From: Doris montereyensis
Lineage: Eukaryota; Mollusca; Gastropoda; Nudibranchia; Dorididae
Direction of reading: 5' to 3'
NCBI GenBank assembly: GCA_037039925.1
Contig: JAXRKP010000650.1
Span: forward strand, 46,001 to 110,000
Length of the DNA stretch: 64,000 nucleotides
Shown piece after piece: positions 54,301-63,745 of the stretch. The notes beneath the pieces were generated by a model, which worked only from the letters and a program-made list of their open reading frames with translations, made no database searches and was not told the origin of the DNA. The translations under genes and the position numbers were made by a program. Position 1 is the stretch's first letter. Each line of letters starts with the position of its first letter.

Positions 54301-55231
54301 GGGGGGTAAAGTTAAGTTACATCCAAGTCGATTACGGCCTATTAAGCCAGAGCTGATCCCGTTTTCAATAGCATGAAGCTGAACACATAATAGTCACCTC
54401 CTGGATAGGATGCTAGTCTGATGCAGGTTTTACTTCCAAGCTGGTGCTTGTACCCATTTACATCTGGGTTGAGTGGGTAAAATGCATGTTAAGTGTCTTT
54501 CCCAAGGAACACAATGTCGGACCTAGCTTTTGCTAGGATTCAAACCCGAGGCCTTGTGATCCCCAGTCAGACAGCCGAACCAGTTGGTCAATAATGCCAC
54601 ATGGGTGGGCGGTGGCGTTAAAGAAACATAAAATGTAGTCAGGGGCAAAGGAAACAGATTTTGTAAGTCTGGTTCTCTACTAGCAATTTTTGCAAGAAGC
54701 TTGTGGTCCTTTTCATAAAATATGATACCCTTAATATTAGAAGAAAAAGAAACGGCATCAAAATGACCGTAATTGCGATCTTCACACTATAGAAATCAGT
54801 ATACGGTCCAGCTCTAAGGACCATAATGATCTCGAAGAAACTTAAAAAAAAATCATTTAGAGAAAACACAAAATTGTAGCCATTTGTTGTAAGTGCTCAT
54901 GGCCCCAACTTTGTGTTTTTTAAATTATTTAAAGCGACATGTTTTTAAATTATTTAAAGCGACACGTTTTATAATTCGCTCTAACCAGTTTTTTGTGTTC
55001 ATGTTATCCGAATTAAAAACCAGAAACGTTAATAAATGAATGCAAGTGTGCCAAGTATTGAAGTTCGTAGCCAGCCATTTTTCTGATTCTTCTGTCTGTC
55101 TCTCTTCCAGATTTCCTTTGTTTGTAGCAATACACCGTATTTGCATCAGAGAATTAGATCCCAGGAACTTCATTGACTGTTTGGAGAACATCCAGAACAT
55201 ATGTAGACATTTAGAATTTTGTTTTTATTGA
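39291..55231 (+). CDS. GPD1: Cytosolic glycerol-3-phosphate dehydrogenase [NAD+] gene (9 exons, whole span)
   Basis: Reduces dihydroxyacetone phosphate to sn-glycerol 3-phosphate with NADH in the cytosol, supplying glycerolipid synthesis and the glycerophosphate shuttle. The exons are 39291-39337, 41297-41477, 48352-48492, 49661-49802, 50185-50297, 51218-51338, 51575-51684, 53985-54089 and 55111-55231. The N-terminal Rossmann motif GSGNWG is at residues 11-16. The catalytic Lys in GALK is at about 208, followed by Asn, and the phosphate-binding Arg in GGRNR is at about 272. [17 protein letters not shown] is the family signature. Predicted length is 360 residues against 349 for human GPD1. Exons 4 and 8 carry four single-base frame breaks at homopolymers. 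This looks like the ancestral GPD1/GPD1L gene of invertebrates. Confidence 0.96.
39405..39612 (+). mobile_element. SINE family A, body-only copy
   Basis: CCTGGTCCAGGTAGGTGGAT, CCCTGAGATCACCTTAGTTG and TGGATGTGGGTAAATCAAAT, ending in the ATCAA tail. The tRNA-like head is missing. In GPD1 intron 1. Confidence 0.8.
39668..39780 (+). mobile_element. SINE family A, head-only copy
   Basis: GGGGACTCAGTAGTCCAGAG, GCAAGGTGTCGGCCTCTCAA and AAGGTTGCGGGTTTGAGCC. The box B-like GGTTGCGGGTTTGAGCC is well preserved. The element is cut off shortly after the head. Confidence 0.82.
40493..41201. mobile_element. piggyBac-like MITE, complete, 709 bp
   Basis: Flanked by TTAA on both sides (40489-40492 and 41202-41205). 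The ends are CCCTTATGTTGCC and GGCAATGTAAGGG, inverted repeats agreeing at 11 of 13 positions. The minus strand carries an acidic frame with [39 protein letters not shown] and [12 protein letters not shown], which recurs in the second copy at 41531. No transposase was found. Inserted in GPD1 intron 1. Confidence 0.85.
41297..41477 (+). CDS. GPD1: GPD1 exon 2
   Basis: After TTTCACAG it reads [33 protein letters not shown] and [16 protein letters not shown], with no frame break. This is the rest of the Rossmann fold up to the PPNV element, residues 16-76. The donor is GTACGT. Confidence 0.96.
41531..42400. mobile_element. piggyBac-like MITE, second copy, right end lost
   Basis: Starts TTAA (41527-41530), CCCTTACGTTGCCACCCATT and GGTGTGAAATCCTTTGAAG. 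It includes the same minus-strand acidic frame, [20 protein letters not shown] and ELIDSD, with upstream [19 protein letters not shown]. It is longer than the first copy in the middle. A matching GGG-TTAA right end was not seen. In GPD1 intron 2, just after exon 2. Confidence 0.75.
42470..42650. repeat. Dispersed repeat, partner of 35440-35590
   Basis: See the partner entry: TAATTTGAAACGTAATAAAA, GACTTCTTATCGACCC and CGGAAGATGTTACATG. Confidence 0.55.
42740..43015 (-). mobile_element. RTE-like LINE (family B), 3' tail
   Basis: The minus strand encodes [40 protein letters not shown] and [19 protein letters not shown], ending [11 protein letters not shown]. This continues directly from the frame that ends at 44790 (CLRKIL, then WPNTI). 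The two parts belong to one element split by the insert at 43016-44789. Confidence 0.85.
43016..44789 (-). mobile_element. Rex/Jockey-like LINE inserted inside another LINE
   Basis: Minus strand. [60 protein letters not shown] and [20 protein letters not shown] are reverse transcriptase blocks. The catalytic YADD box reads YTDD. The C-terminus at 43448-43221 has [20 protein letters not shown] and [17 protein letters not shown]. The 3' end is ACAATAAAGAATTTTTTAA. 5'-truncated and broken by frameshifts. Confidence 0.88.
44790..47522 (-). mobile_element. RTE-like LINE (family B), endonuclease and reverse transcriptase
   Basis: Minus strand from 47522. Endonuclease pieces: [40 protein letters not shown] and [15 protein letters not shown]. 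Reverse transcriptase: [40 protein letters not shown] and [12 protein letters not shown], where the FADD box is FVDD. Then [20 protein letters not shown] and CLRKIL, cut by the inserted LINE. Its 3' tail lies at 42740-43015. Many frameshifts. Confidence 0.88.
47475..47830. repeat. Dispersed repeat, partner of 21060-21530
   Basis: GATGAATTTAGACTAATGTT, AAACATTGTGCATCATGAC, TTTATTACAGCTGAGAGGC and GATGTGTTCTTAGACAGATA. Follows the 5' edge of the family B LINE and slightly overlaps it. Confidence 0.7.
48352..48492 (+). CDS. GPD1: GPD1 exon 3
   Basis: Forty-seven codons in phase 0: [33 protein letters not shown] and ALGISLIK. The VPHQF equivalent, LPHQF, binds the cofactor, and SLIK precedes the glycine that starts exon 4. 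The acceptor is TTATAG and the donor is GTAGGA. Confidence 0.95.
48600..48845 (+). mobile_element. Foldback/MITE family, single arm
   Basis: TTAGGCGTGAACGATACCAT, TTAAATGTCACTTCTGG, AAACGTTGTTGGGATCATTT, AACTATGGTTACTC and GCCTGGCAGCAGAGTCTCTG, ending TCAGAATTAT. Matches the left arm of 19105-19625. In GPD1 intron 3. Confidence 0.7.
49661..49802 (+). CDS. GPD1: GPD1 exon 4
   Basis: After CTATTTTTAG it should read [16 protein letters not shown], then [19 protein letters not shown] and CETTI. Two breaks are present. The T run at 49663-49665 is one short, giving an early TGA. The G run at 49764-49766 is one long, giving ATGSGQ and a stop instead of ATEVASEM. The two cancel, so the exon length of 142 is right for phase. 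The donor is GTGAGA. Confidence 0.9.
50185..50297 (+). CDS. GPD1: GPD1 exon 5
   Basis: Reads [20 protein letters not shown], then [17 protein letters not shown] and donor GTATCA. The last codon is the catalytic Lys (204 in the human numbering). No frame break. The EYFRC segment sits where human has NFRIT. Confidence 0.95.
50665..50990 (+). mobile_element. tRNA-headed SINE, family B
   Basis: Head GTGGCCAGGTGATTAGGTTG, then GGTACTGGTTTCGTATTCTA as a diverged box B. Body: AATGCTAGGTCCGACATTGT, ACACCTGTTCAGTAGGTGAT and CACGATATAGAAACCGTGAC. Lies in GPD1 intron 5. Confidence 0.72.
51218..51338 (+). CDS. GPD1: GPD1 exon 6
   Basis: Reads [38 protein letters not shown] and LQ, then donor GTGAGT. 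This contains the most conserved block of the enzyme, the substrate-binding helix [16 protein letters not shown], with no frame break. The acceptor is TTTTTCAG. Confidence 0.97.
51575..51684 (+). CDS. GPD1: GPD1 exon 7
   Basis: Reads [36 protein letters not shown], then GTAAGA. GGRNR holds the Arg that binds substrate phosphate (Arg269 in human). In frame throughout. The acceptor is CCCACAG. Confidence 0.96.
51685..53984. other. GPD1 intron 7, otherwise featureless
   Basis: AT-rich intron of 2.3 kb. Apart from the CA array I see no element or hidden exon. AATTTGTAATGTCTCAATTT near 53080 is a short internal duplication. Confidence 0.5.
52846..52885. repeat. (CA)n microsatellite
   Basis: Short CA array with ACGC interruptions in GPD1 intron 7. 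Confidence 0.85.
53985..54089 (+). CDS. GPD1: GPD1 exon 8
   Basis: Should read [19 protein letters not shown], then [17 protein letters not shown], matching the human GQKLQGPETARELY region. Two A runs are each one base short: 54001-54004 (GAAAAGAG) and 54050-54052 (GGAAATTTA). With both added the exon is 107 bases and meets exon 9 in phase. As printed the frame ends at a TGA in the middle. The acceptor is AATATAG and the donor is GTATGT. Confidence 0.9.
54315..54610 (-). mobile_element. tRNA-headed SINE, family B
   Basis: In reverse: GTGGCATTATTGACCAACTG, GACTGGGGATCACAAGGCCT and CGGGTTTGAATCCTAGCAAA. The last contains GGGTTTGAATCC, close to a tRNA box B. Then AGCTAGGTCCGACATTGTG and ACCAGCTTGGAAGTAAAAC. 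In GPD1 intron 8, next to a poly-G tract. Confidence 0.82.
55111..55231 (+). CDS. GPD1: GPD1 exon 9 (terminal)
   Basis: After CTCTTCCAG it reads [39 protein letters not shown] and TGA at 55229-55231. Human ends FIHCLQNHPEHM, so this protein has a slightly longer, hydrophobic and aromatic tail. In flies, alternative last exons of this enzyme give isoforms with different tails. No second terminal exon was recognised here. Confidence 0.92.
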
Positions 55232-56400
55232 CTTTTTCTCTCCAAATATGACAAATACAAATCAAGTTCGCACGTAAGATGGAAAAGAAATATTGTTGTG
55301 GTTTTTGTTTTTAATGCACTCACACACCAACTGTTTGCAAGATTTGAGGTTCTGAAGAATTTTAAAATGATTCTTTCAGAGACTTAAATTTGAAATTTAG
55401 ATTATAAGTGAAACCTTTTCAGTGGGCCCATTTGCCTTCAGATCTTGTGTTACTATGTTTTTGGGTTGAATTTAGTGAATTCTTTCATGACATTGTTTAG
55501 TTTATTTGGACTTGTCATTCATTGAGAATTTTTTGTTTTATGCTATGAATTATTGTCAGTGTTACGCTTGTCTTGCAGTCTGAAAACATATTTGACATAT
55601 TCCCACGTTTGCTTTGTGAAAATAGAAGAAAAGAACGAGAGAATTAACTCAAAGCTGATTCAACCTTAGCTGTATGACTAAAGATTCAAGCGTGTATAGA
55701 ACAAAAGCATTTCGCTTAGCTTTGATTGATTCAAGATGAACGATTCCACTTTTTCTTTTCTTAAAGGCCTTTGACATATTTCACAATGTCATGACTGATC
55801 TGGTGCAAACATTACAACTAGGAACAGATAAGATTGAACTTGGCTTTGTGGCGAAAGAAAAATCGGCCTCTTAGCCAGACTGAAGTTTTTTTAAAGCAGC
55901 CTCTTAGGCATGATAACTAAAGAGGGAAAAAATTGTCCCACAGATAATAGTGACCTCTTAGGTGATGGCCTCGAAGGAGGAGACCACTGTACCAGCTATT
56001 CCCATTATACTTACTTGTTGACCCATAGATTCTAACCTACAAGAAATTGGAGCTGGCTACCTAGTTTTGTGATCAAGTAGGAAAAGAGAAGTTGAAAAAC
56101 ATTTGTTTAAAATTTACTCCTCCTATTTCTACCATGTCCCCCTTCCTCCCGTTTTGAGTTTGAGGCTTAAAGCTGTGACTGATTAGCTTTACGTAATGAT
56201 TATCTTGTTAACTAAGGCCCCTAGTTTGTTGTCTCCCGAGAACTGCCCTCTATGGTGGAGACTACTCCCCCCCCCCCCAGAAGGATTGAAGTGTTCTGGA
56301 GCCTGTAAAACCTTGGGAAACCAACTCTAAAATGGACCAGAGATGCATCCTCATGCAAGGAGGTAAATGCTGTGTTTCCAAGCATCTAATAGATTAAGAA
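55232..56400. other. GPD1 3' flank
   Basis: Probably includes the 3' untranslated region. The first 500 bases are AT-rich and free of repeats. The stretch 55740-55995 is a copy of the CTCTTAGGC repeat family (CGGCCTCTTAGCCAGACTGA, CTCGAAGGAGGAGACCACTG), and 56020-56270 matches 6960-7240. No polyadenylation signal was fixed. Confidence 0.5.
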
Positions 56401-56416
56401 TGTTAGTAGTTGAGTA

Positions 56417-57015
56417 CAGTGGGAGTCGGATTCAACGAGGTCGTCGTGACTGATGCTAGGTTCCTGTTGTATGAGACCTTTCGTTGAATGCGGAATTAAT
56501 AAGGAACTTCCCATTTCAACAGCATCGATTTAATTTCAAAGGAAAGGCATTTACTCTTTTTTGGGTTTGATGTAGATGTAGATGCCATTTCGATAAATCA
56601 GAATGAAGGCACAGTACAACGAGTTACAGGTGTGAATGCCAGCACAGCATAGAAGAAAGTGAGCAGCAAAGAGAAAGTTGGTAATTAACTTAACTGCTAT
56701 GCCTTTAACGAGGTCGTCCTGTACATTAAAATCATTTTGATTGGTCCAACGTTTTTCCACACTAGCCAATCTTCCACTCACTCACACCAGCGATACCACA
56801 GCAGAGCAATTGATGTAGTATCTTTGCTCACAGTACACATCCTAGCTTGTCTGTTGACAATTAACAAGTCATCTGTCTCGCATCCTAAAACACACACGCA
56901 CACAGTGCAGCGTCACTCAATGACTTCAGCATATAGGCTGCTTCTCGCCGGTAAAAAGAAGTTTCACGAAACGAATTGAATCAAGTGAGAAGTCGTTGTT
57001 TGACTGCCTTTGTCA
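56417..57015. repeat. Unclassified repeat with AACGAGGTCGTC words
   Basis: CAGTGGGAGTCGGATTCAAC, GAGGTCGTCGTGAC at 56440 and TTTAACGAGGTCGTCCTGTA at 56706 share a word whose inverse, GACCTCGTT, is the core of the adjacent minisatellite. It may be a DNA element that seeded that array. No transposase. Confidence 0.4.
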
Positions 57016-58130
57016 ACCGGCACGACCTCGTTGTAGGCGATTTTAGCCATGCCGGGTCCTCATTGGCATGACCTCATTATCGATTTTAGCCATACCTGGT
57101 TTTGGCATGACCTCGTTATAGGTTTTAGCCATACCAGGTCCTCATTGGCATGACCTCGTTATAGGTGATTTTAGCCATACCGGGTCCTCATTGGCATGAC
57201 CTCGTTATAGGTGATTTTAGCCATACCAGGTCCCCATTGGCATGACCTCGTTTATGGCATGGTGATTTTAGCCATACCGGGTCCTCATTGGCATGACCTC
57301 GTTATAGGTGATTTTAGCCATGCCGGGTCCTCATTGGCATGACCTCGTTATAGGTGATTTTAGCCATACCGGGTTCTCATTGGCATGACCTCGTTATAGG
57401 CGATTTTAGCCATACCGGGTTCTCATTGGCATGACCTCGTTATAGGCGATTTTTAGCCATACCGGGTTCTCATTGGCATAACCTCGTTATAGGCGATTTT
57501 AGCCATACCGGGTTCTCATTGGCATGACCTCGTTATAGGCGATTTTAGCCATGCCGGGTTCTCATTGGCATGACCTCGTTATAGGCGATTTTAGCCATAC
57601 CGGGTTCTCATTGGCATGACCTCGTTATAGGCGATTTTAGCCATACCGGGTTCTCATTGGCATGACCTCGTTATAGGCGATTTTAGCCATACCGGGTTCT
57701 CATTGGCATGACCTCGTTATAGGTGATTTTAGCCATACCGGGTCCTCATTGGCATGACCTTGTAGGCAATTTTAGCCATACCGGGTCCCCATTGGCATGA
57801 CCTTGTAGGCAATTTTAGCCATACCGGGTCCCCATTGGCATGACCTTGTAGGCAATTTTAGCCATACCGGATGCCCATTGGCATGACCTTGTAGGCAATT
57901 TTAGCCATACCGGGTCCTCATTGGCATGACCTTGTAGGCAATTTTAGCCATACGGGTCCCCATTGGCATGACCTTGTAGGCAATTTTAGCCATACCGGGT
58001 CCCCATTGGCATGACCTTGTAGGCAATTTTAGCCATACCGGGTCCTCATTGGCATGACCTTGTAGGCAATTTTAGCCATACCGGGTCCTCATTGGCATGA
58101 CCTTGTAGGCAATTTTACCCATACCGGTAC
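57016..58130. repeat. 46/43-bp minisatellite, about 24 copies
   Basis: First phase (to about 57745): 46-base unit GGCATGACCTCGTTATAGGC, GATTTTAGCCATACCGGG and a TTCTCATT or TCCTCATT end. Second phase (about 57750-58130): 43-base unit with CCTTGTAGGCAATTTTAGCC replacing the CGTTATAGGCGATTTT part. The switch is abrupt. Confidence 0.95.
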
Positions 58131-58369
58131 TTATTGAATGTGTGTTTATTTACAAAGAAGATGAAGGGGGGAAAAAGGGGGACTTCTATTGGCCTTGTTG
58201 TAGCCGAAATTTTGTTGAGTGTGATCTGGGTGGATGCGGTTCCCGCTAGAATGTTTGCACCCATCTTTAGCTGTAAATTTAGCTGTACATGCTCTACCCA
58301 CGTTCTTTTGTAGTAAAAATCTTTTGGTGTTTTGGGTTAAAGATCATTTTTATTACATGTCTACTTAAA

Positions 58370-58500
58370 TTCAATTCAGTTCAATTATCTTTATTAATCC
58401 TTTAAATAAGAAATTATATTTGTGTTATGACATTTTTTCAGTTTGAAAAAGAATAGAATATATCAATGTATTTAAATCAAAAACAAATCTACTTAAACCC
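58370..58500 (-). mobile_element. CR1-like LINE 3' tail
   Basis: AATTCAATTCAGTTCAATTA, TCTTTATTAATCCTTTAAAT and AATTATATTTGTGTTATGAC match 19925-20010. Read on the minus strand it ends in AATTGAACTGAATTGAATTT. Only the non-coding 3' end is kept. Confidence 0.65.
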
Positions 58501-60440
58501 TTGGAAGACTAGGGCTGTTTGTATTTCTGTTGTCTGTAGAATGACATGTGTATTGAGAAATCTATTAATTTTAATGTATCTTGGAAAAAGCTTCTAATTT
58601 TGATATCTTGATATTTTTGACAGGTCTGCTTTATAATCTCTAATGGGATCCACTCACACTTCAAATGTCGGCCAAACAATCTGTAACTGTCATCCTTTCC
58701 CATCCCCAAAACATTTAAAAGCAGATTGCCATCTAATGGTTGAATCTTTCAATGTCTATGCAGGCCCCTACCACTCACTTCTTTTTTTTTGCTCAGTTGT
58801 TGCAAGGACGGTATCAAGCCTGATTCACAGCATTCACAGCAAATTTTGATTGTACTGTAAAATGAAACAGTGGTTATTTCCATGACAAGAGTTTTGTTTT
58901 GTTAGGTGGTGGGCCTGTTATGGTTATAAGAGTTCTGGTATTATAAGCGTATTTATACGACACAAGTCGTATTGTCTCAAAAACTTTTTCTAATTTTTAA
59001 AAACTATGTCAATATGAGGTACATATAATATGTACTGGTACATGAAACAATTTTTCTCCTAAAGGATGTTCTTATCAAGTTTTTATAATAAGTTCTAAAT
59101 TTTGTGCATTATATTATTATAACATGTTTGGAAGGTATTTGTTTCGATTTTGTTTGAAAAATAACCTATTTTAGCATTTATCTATTTAAGAAAAAAAAGA
59201 TCGATGTTTGTCTTTGTTAAACAGTGATCTTGAAAACATGATCAAATTGATAGGCATATGAAAAGCTTACGTTTTCATTGTTTTTGCTTTGTCCATTCTC
59301 TATTTATTGTTAACTTTTGAGAGAGAGGAGTTGTGTTACTTTTTGAGAATTGCAGATAATTGCATTACCTTTTGAGTTTGGATTTGTTTCACTTTTTGAG
59401 TTTTGTATCACTTTTTGAGTTTTGTATTACCGTTTGAGAATTGCATTACCGTTTGAGATTGTGAAACTTAATGATCAACATAGGTTGTATGGCCTTTGTG
59501 GAGGAACTGCTTTAGGACAATAGAAAAAAAGAAATGATTTATAATTTCAATGAAGGAAGTAAAGGCCATATTTTTAGCTTTGGCAATGAACAACTGCTAT
59601 TGTTGTTAAAAACTTCTTCCTTTCCACTGCTCCATTAGAGCAATGAAAACGCTGTAAACCATGTTGGAGCTGAAACGATCAAAGAACAGATCTTGTCATC
59701 CGGCTGAGATGAGGGCTGAATCGAGGCAGTGTTGACAGAATGACAATGTGCTTATTGATTAATTTATTGATTTATTGATTTATTTTTTGTTGTACACACT
59801 CAGGGTATATTCAGACATCCGTTTAGTAGTTTGTTTGTTTTTTTAAACCACTGATCTGTGATTTCACTCCTGGTTTCCCAGCTTTCTTTAGATAAAAAAA
59901 TACTTTAATCTTTAATGATGTGATCTTTATCTTTTTTAAGAATGTATGATATCCTGTTAAAATATTTTAAAAGTTTTCTTTTAATCAGTAAAACGTATAT
60001 CTATCTGTAAAAAAATCTATATACATGCATATATTTTGTTGCAAATTTTTACTCTAGTTGATTGAATTACCATAACTAACAAGATTTTTAACAGGAAATA
60101 AGTGTATGGCATGTAATCAAAACTTCCAACACATGAGTACAAGTTTTTACTCACCCCCCCCCAATGCTATTTTAAAATTGCATTTGATTTATACTTAAAT
60201 ATACTGTAAATTATGACATTGACTGATTTATATTAAATATTTAGAATGTTCCTTTTAGGTGTTCTTTTTTAGTCTCATTAAGACCTGTCTGCATACACAT
60301 ATATTTTCTTTTGCATTTTTAACAAAAATATCATCGCTGCCAGTTGCGGGGGGTTGAATGATATGATACACAGATGATACGGAAAGACCTTTTTAGACAT
60401 TTTTTTAAGAGAATGTGTTAGGTTTTTTGTTTCAAAATTG
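58501..60440. other. 3' flank, mostly featureless
   Basis: AT-rich. A degenerate tandem repeat of about 20 bases (ACTTTTTGAGTTTTGTAT, ACCGTTTGAGAATTGCATT) lies at 59335-59462. No gene seen. Confidence 0.5.
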
Positions 60441-60444
60441 CTCA

Positions 60445-60690
60445 AATAGCGGGTAGCGCTTTCATGGCGAGGTGATGAGTGTCTGACATAGAGCTTGTGA
60501 GTTCAATCTCTATGTTGGCCATAAAAGGTTTTACTCTTAGGCTAGTATTTGTACCCATTTGTGGGGAAAATGCATGTATATGTTATTCCCAGAGAACACG
60601 TCAGGCCTAGCTTTTCCAGGATTCAAACGAGGAACCTCATGATCCCAAGTCCAGCAGCTTAACCACTGGGTTACCAAAGCTACGACACTA
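60445..60690 (-). mobile_element. tRNA-headed SINE, family B, best head
   Basis: Reverse complement begins GTAGCTTTGGTAACCCAGTG, GTTAAGCTGCTGGACTTGGG, then GAGGTTCCTCGTTTGAATCC, giving box A-like and box B-like segments. The body follows with AAAGCTAGGCCTGACGTG and CAAATACTAGCCTAAGAGT. The 3' part of the body is shortened. Confidence 0.85.
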
Positions 60691-60865
60691 TTTACTAGCC
60701 CCCCACTTATGATTATCTACCTCTAGTCAGATACCCTTTCAAGGAAGTGCAATGTAATTTGACTTTGGAGATTATAAAGTTATCTTATAATAATATGTCT
60801 TAAGTCTTACTGCTTAATTATGCAAAAGAGATGTTTCAGCCATTTCCTGATTCTTTTAAAAGAAT

Positions 60866-61178
60866 TTGATTTGATTTTACCCACATCCACAGCTAAGATG
60901 ATCTTAGGGGTTTTGGTAGGATTATTAATATTTAGCCTAGCTTGCCGTGTAAATAGCCAAGGGATCTTAAATGTACACAGAGTGTTGTGATTTACAAATG
61001 GGACCTTCTTTTTATCAACCGTCTCCGATGGAACTAGGTATTGAACCTCCTAGCTGGACCAGGGGGTAAGTTTTATTAAAAAAAAAACCTCAAGAAAACA
61101 TCTCAACCCGCCAGGGCTTGTACCCGCAATCTTTTGTTTTAGAGACCGACACCTTGCCTGTGAACTACTGAGTCCCTT
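60866..61178 (-). mobile_element. tRNA-derived SINE, family A
   Basis: Reverse complement: AGGGACTCAGTAGTTCACAG, GCAAGGTGTCGGTCTCTAAA, CAAGCCCTGGCGGGTTGAG, CCATCGGAGACGGTTGATAA, and tail GTGGGTAAAATCAAATCAAA. Complete from head to tail. The neighbouring family B copy is only about 180 bases away in the same orientation. Confidence 0.87.
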
Positions 61179-61179
61179 G

Positions 61180-62360
61180 TATGCTATCTTCTCTATTACT
61201 ATTTGTTTTCTATGAATTTGAATGTGATTGGTTATTTTTTACATAGTTCTGTTAAGCTTGGATATTCAATAGATGTGATCAAATTTAAAAGTAAAAGAAA
61301 AACTCAACTCATTTGTGATAAAATTTCTTTAGTGTTTGTTTGTTTACATCATTTTAATTTTTTACACCTGACCAAACATTTCACTCAAAACTTTTATTCA
61401 GTCTTTTAAGAAAACTTCAATTCCCTTTGTCCCATTTAAAAAAAATTTTTTTTTACCCTATGCCAAAAAATTGTGCAACAGTTATTATGATATTATGTAG
61501 ATCTAATCCTGTATTTCTTAGAAGTGAAATCTGATGGGTTTTTTGTTTGTTTTGTAATTTGCTTTTTAAGAATATTTTTGATCTAAGACATATTTGAATT
61601 TTGTATGCTGTTTTAATGTCTTACATTTTCGTGAACACTGAAAATAGTGTATGATTTATGCTAATCATTACATTACACTCAAGAATATTTCTTCAACCTT
61701 TTTTGCTTCTTAGTAGATCTTTAATTTTATACTCAGAAGATAATTTATCTTTTTTAAGTATAATAGAGCTAATGATTTATGCAATACCCCTTTCCTGTCT
61801 TGGTCTTAGATAAATATTTTGTATTCTTGCATAGTGCTAGCTGAGTTGAAATACTTTTTCTTTTAAATGTACAACTTCTCTCATTTCTGTTGCTGCCATG
61901 ATCTTCTCTTTTTTTTTTTTACTTCCGTCTGTAACCATTATTCTCCTCTTATAATATCTCTGAGATCTTTCTTCTTTGAGTTTTATGGTTAGTATTATCA
62001 TGATTCATATCAGTTTGTCTCTCTCTATTATCCCCATCACTGTCTTCCATTTGAAAAATCCCAAATCTTGTCTTTTCTCATATCATTTTATCCTTTTTCT
62101 GCATTTCGAACGTGAATGGAATTCTTAGTAGATATCTGCAAAATCAGCGTTCTCGTCCATAAATAAAAAAATAGCTTTTAATTGTCAGACTGCATGGTTG
62201 AAAAGGGAGAAAGAAACAGTTACCAATAATGTACAGAGCAACAAATTGTTTAAAGTGTTCTTAAACCGTAACTTAATTTTTTTTTAAAGAGATCAAAGCA
62301 GTATTATGAACAGAAACAGAAAATCAAGATTATTGTTTCTCATACCACACAGAGGATTTA
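61180..62360. other. AT-rich flank, nothing recognised
   Basis: No credible coding region or repeat. T-rich runs at 61440 and 61905. Confidence 0.45.
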
Positions 62361-62365
62361 ACTTA

Positions 62366-62434
<69 letters not shown>

Positions 62435-62505
62435 ATCTATCTATCTATCTATATATATCTATCTATCTATCTATCTATCTGTCTATCTATCTATCTATCT
62501 ATCTG

Positions 62506-62554
<49 letters not shown>

Positions 62555-62592
62555 ATATCCATCGATCTATATATATATAATTATATATACAT
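62366..62592. repeat. (TA)n then (ATCT)n compound microsatellite
   Basis: TA array at 62370-62430 passing into ATCT tetramers, with periodic GTCT variants, to about 62555. It ends in a short TA tract. Confidence 0.95.
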
Positions 62593-63424
62593 ATATACAA
62601 ATGTGCAGATTCTTTTGGTGATGTCAATCTTTGGATGTTTCTTTTAGACCAAAACGTCTTCCCATGACCCTCTATTTCTTTGTTTTCAAAGATGCAATTG
62701 CAGTTACGAATCTCCTTGCCCCTACCATTAACTGGTTGAGATTTTAAAATAGATTTATAATTTGTAGTGCCTTTTAAATGATGTCTTTGGTTATCTTATT
62801 TCCTTGTGTGTATGTCATGGGCGCAACATCTTTCAAACAAACAAACAAACAAAATATTGCGACAGGGTAAGTTTCAATAAAACAAAACAAAAAATCCAAA
62901 ACCTCAAATAATTTTATTTGGTTTTTAAAAAGGTTAGTGCCGTCCACGCCCGAGCAAGAACCGAAGGTTGTCATTTTCAATTTCTTCAGAGAAAGGAATA
63001 TTGTAGGTTATCATCGATCTTACGGTCAATAAAGCACCAGAGAGTCACCCATGTTGTCCAGTGAACAGATAAATAAATATTCTTGCAAGGAAAAAAAATG
63101 AAGTGCCTGAAGTGGGACTCTAATTCTAACCCACTACCTCTGGGTTATTTTATAGTGCAATTGGCAATGCCTTTTAACACTCGACCATCTCATCACCCAA
63201 TCAAACAAAAGTGATAAATAAAGACAATATTAATAAAATAATGACAGTATATGATGTTAGAGTTAGAGCGACACAGGGACAACATAAAGAAAGAGATAAA
63301 TGTAAGGAATGAATAGATAGAAAAACAACTAATGGACACAGAAGATGGTATAGCTTAATACTTAATGACATTAACATCTGAAAAGACGGAGGTACCTAGA
63401 GAGCTTGAAAAATGAAATTAGGAT

Positions 63425-63600
63425 TGTGAAATGTCTGATTTGACAAAGTGGTTTTTGTATGGAAGTGGAAGTGAGGCATGGGCGCTGAGGAAAGATGCCG
63501 AAAACCGAATCCAAACAAGCACAGAAATGTGGCTATATTAATATTAATATATGGAAGACAGCTTCGTGTTAAATGGACGGACAAAGGACCTAAAGAACGT
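63425..63600 (+). mobile_element. LINE reverse-transcriptase-region remnant
   Basis: The plus strand reads FLYGSGSEAWALRKDAENRI and QTSTEMWLY, then LRVKWTDKGPKERF. This is the LLYGSExW-K-E-RIxxxEMWxxR and WTDxxTNEE pattern of RTE-like LINE C-terminal regions. Short and frameshifted. Confidence 0.7.
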
Positions 63601-63604
63601 TTTG

Positions 63605-63745
63605 ATAATAAGATAATTTTATTGATCTAAGAGGAAAATTGACGTGGTCACATACAGTTTACAAAGCTACAAATACAAACAAATTTCTATCTAAACATAT
63701 AATATACAACTAGAATAGGTACCGGTACACAAAGGTGGGTAAGTG
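63605..63745. repeat. Dispersed repeat, partner of 1490-1625
   Basis: ATTTTATTGATCTAAGAGGA, AAACAAATTTCTATCTAAAC and ACAACTAGAATAGGTACC match the copy near the window start, in the same orientation. Confidence 0.65.

Noticed and set aside
57016..58130. CRISPR-like array
   Set aside because: Contiguous minisatellite units with no spacers.
59335..59462. Possible regulatory array
   Set aside because: Only a few degenerate 20-base units (TTTTTGAGTTTTGTA type); no reason to assign function.
62306..62647. A 113-residue Ile-Tyr-Ser frame
   Set aside because: Translation of the TA and ATCT microsatellite.
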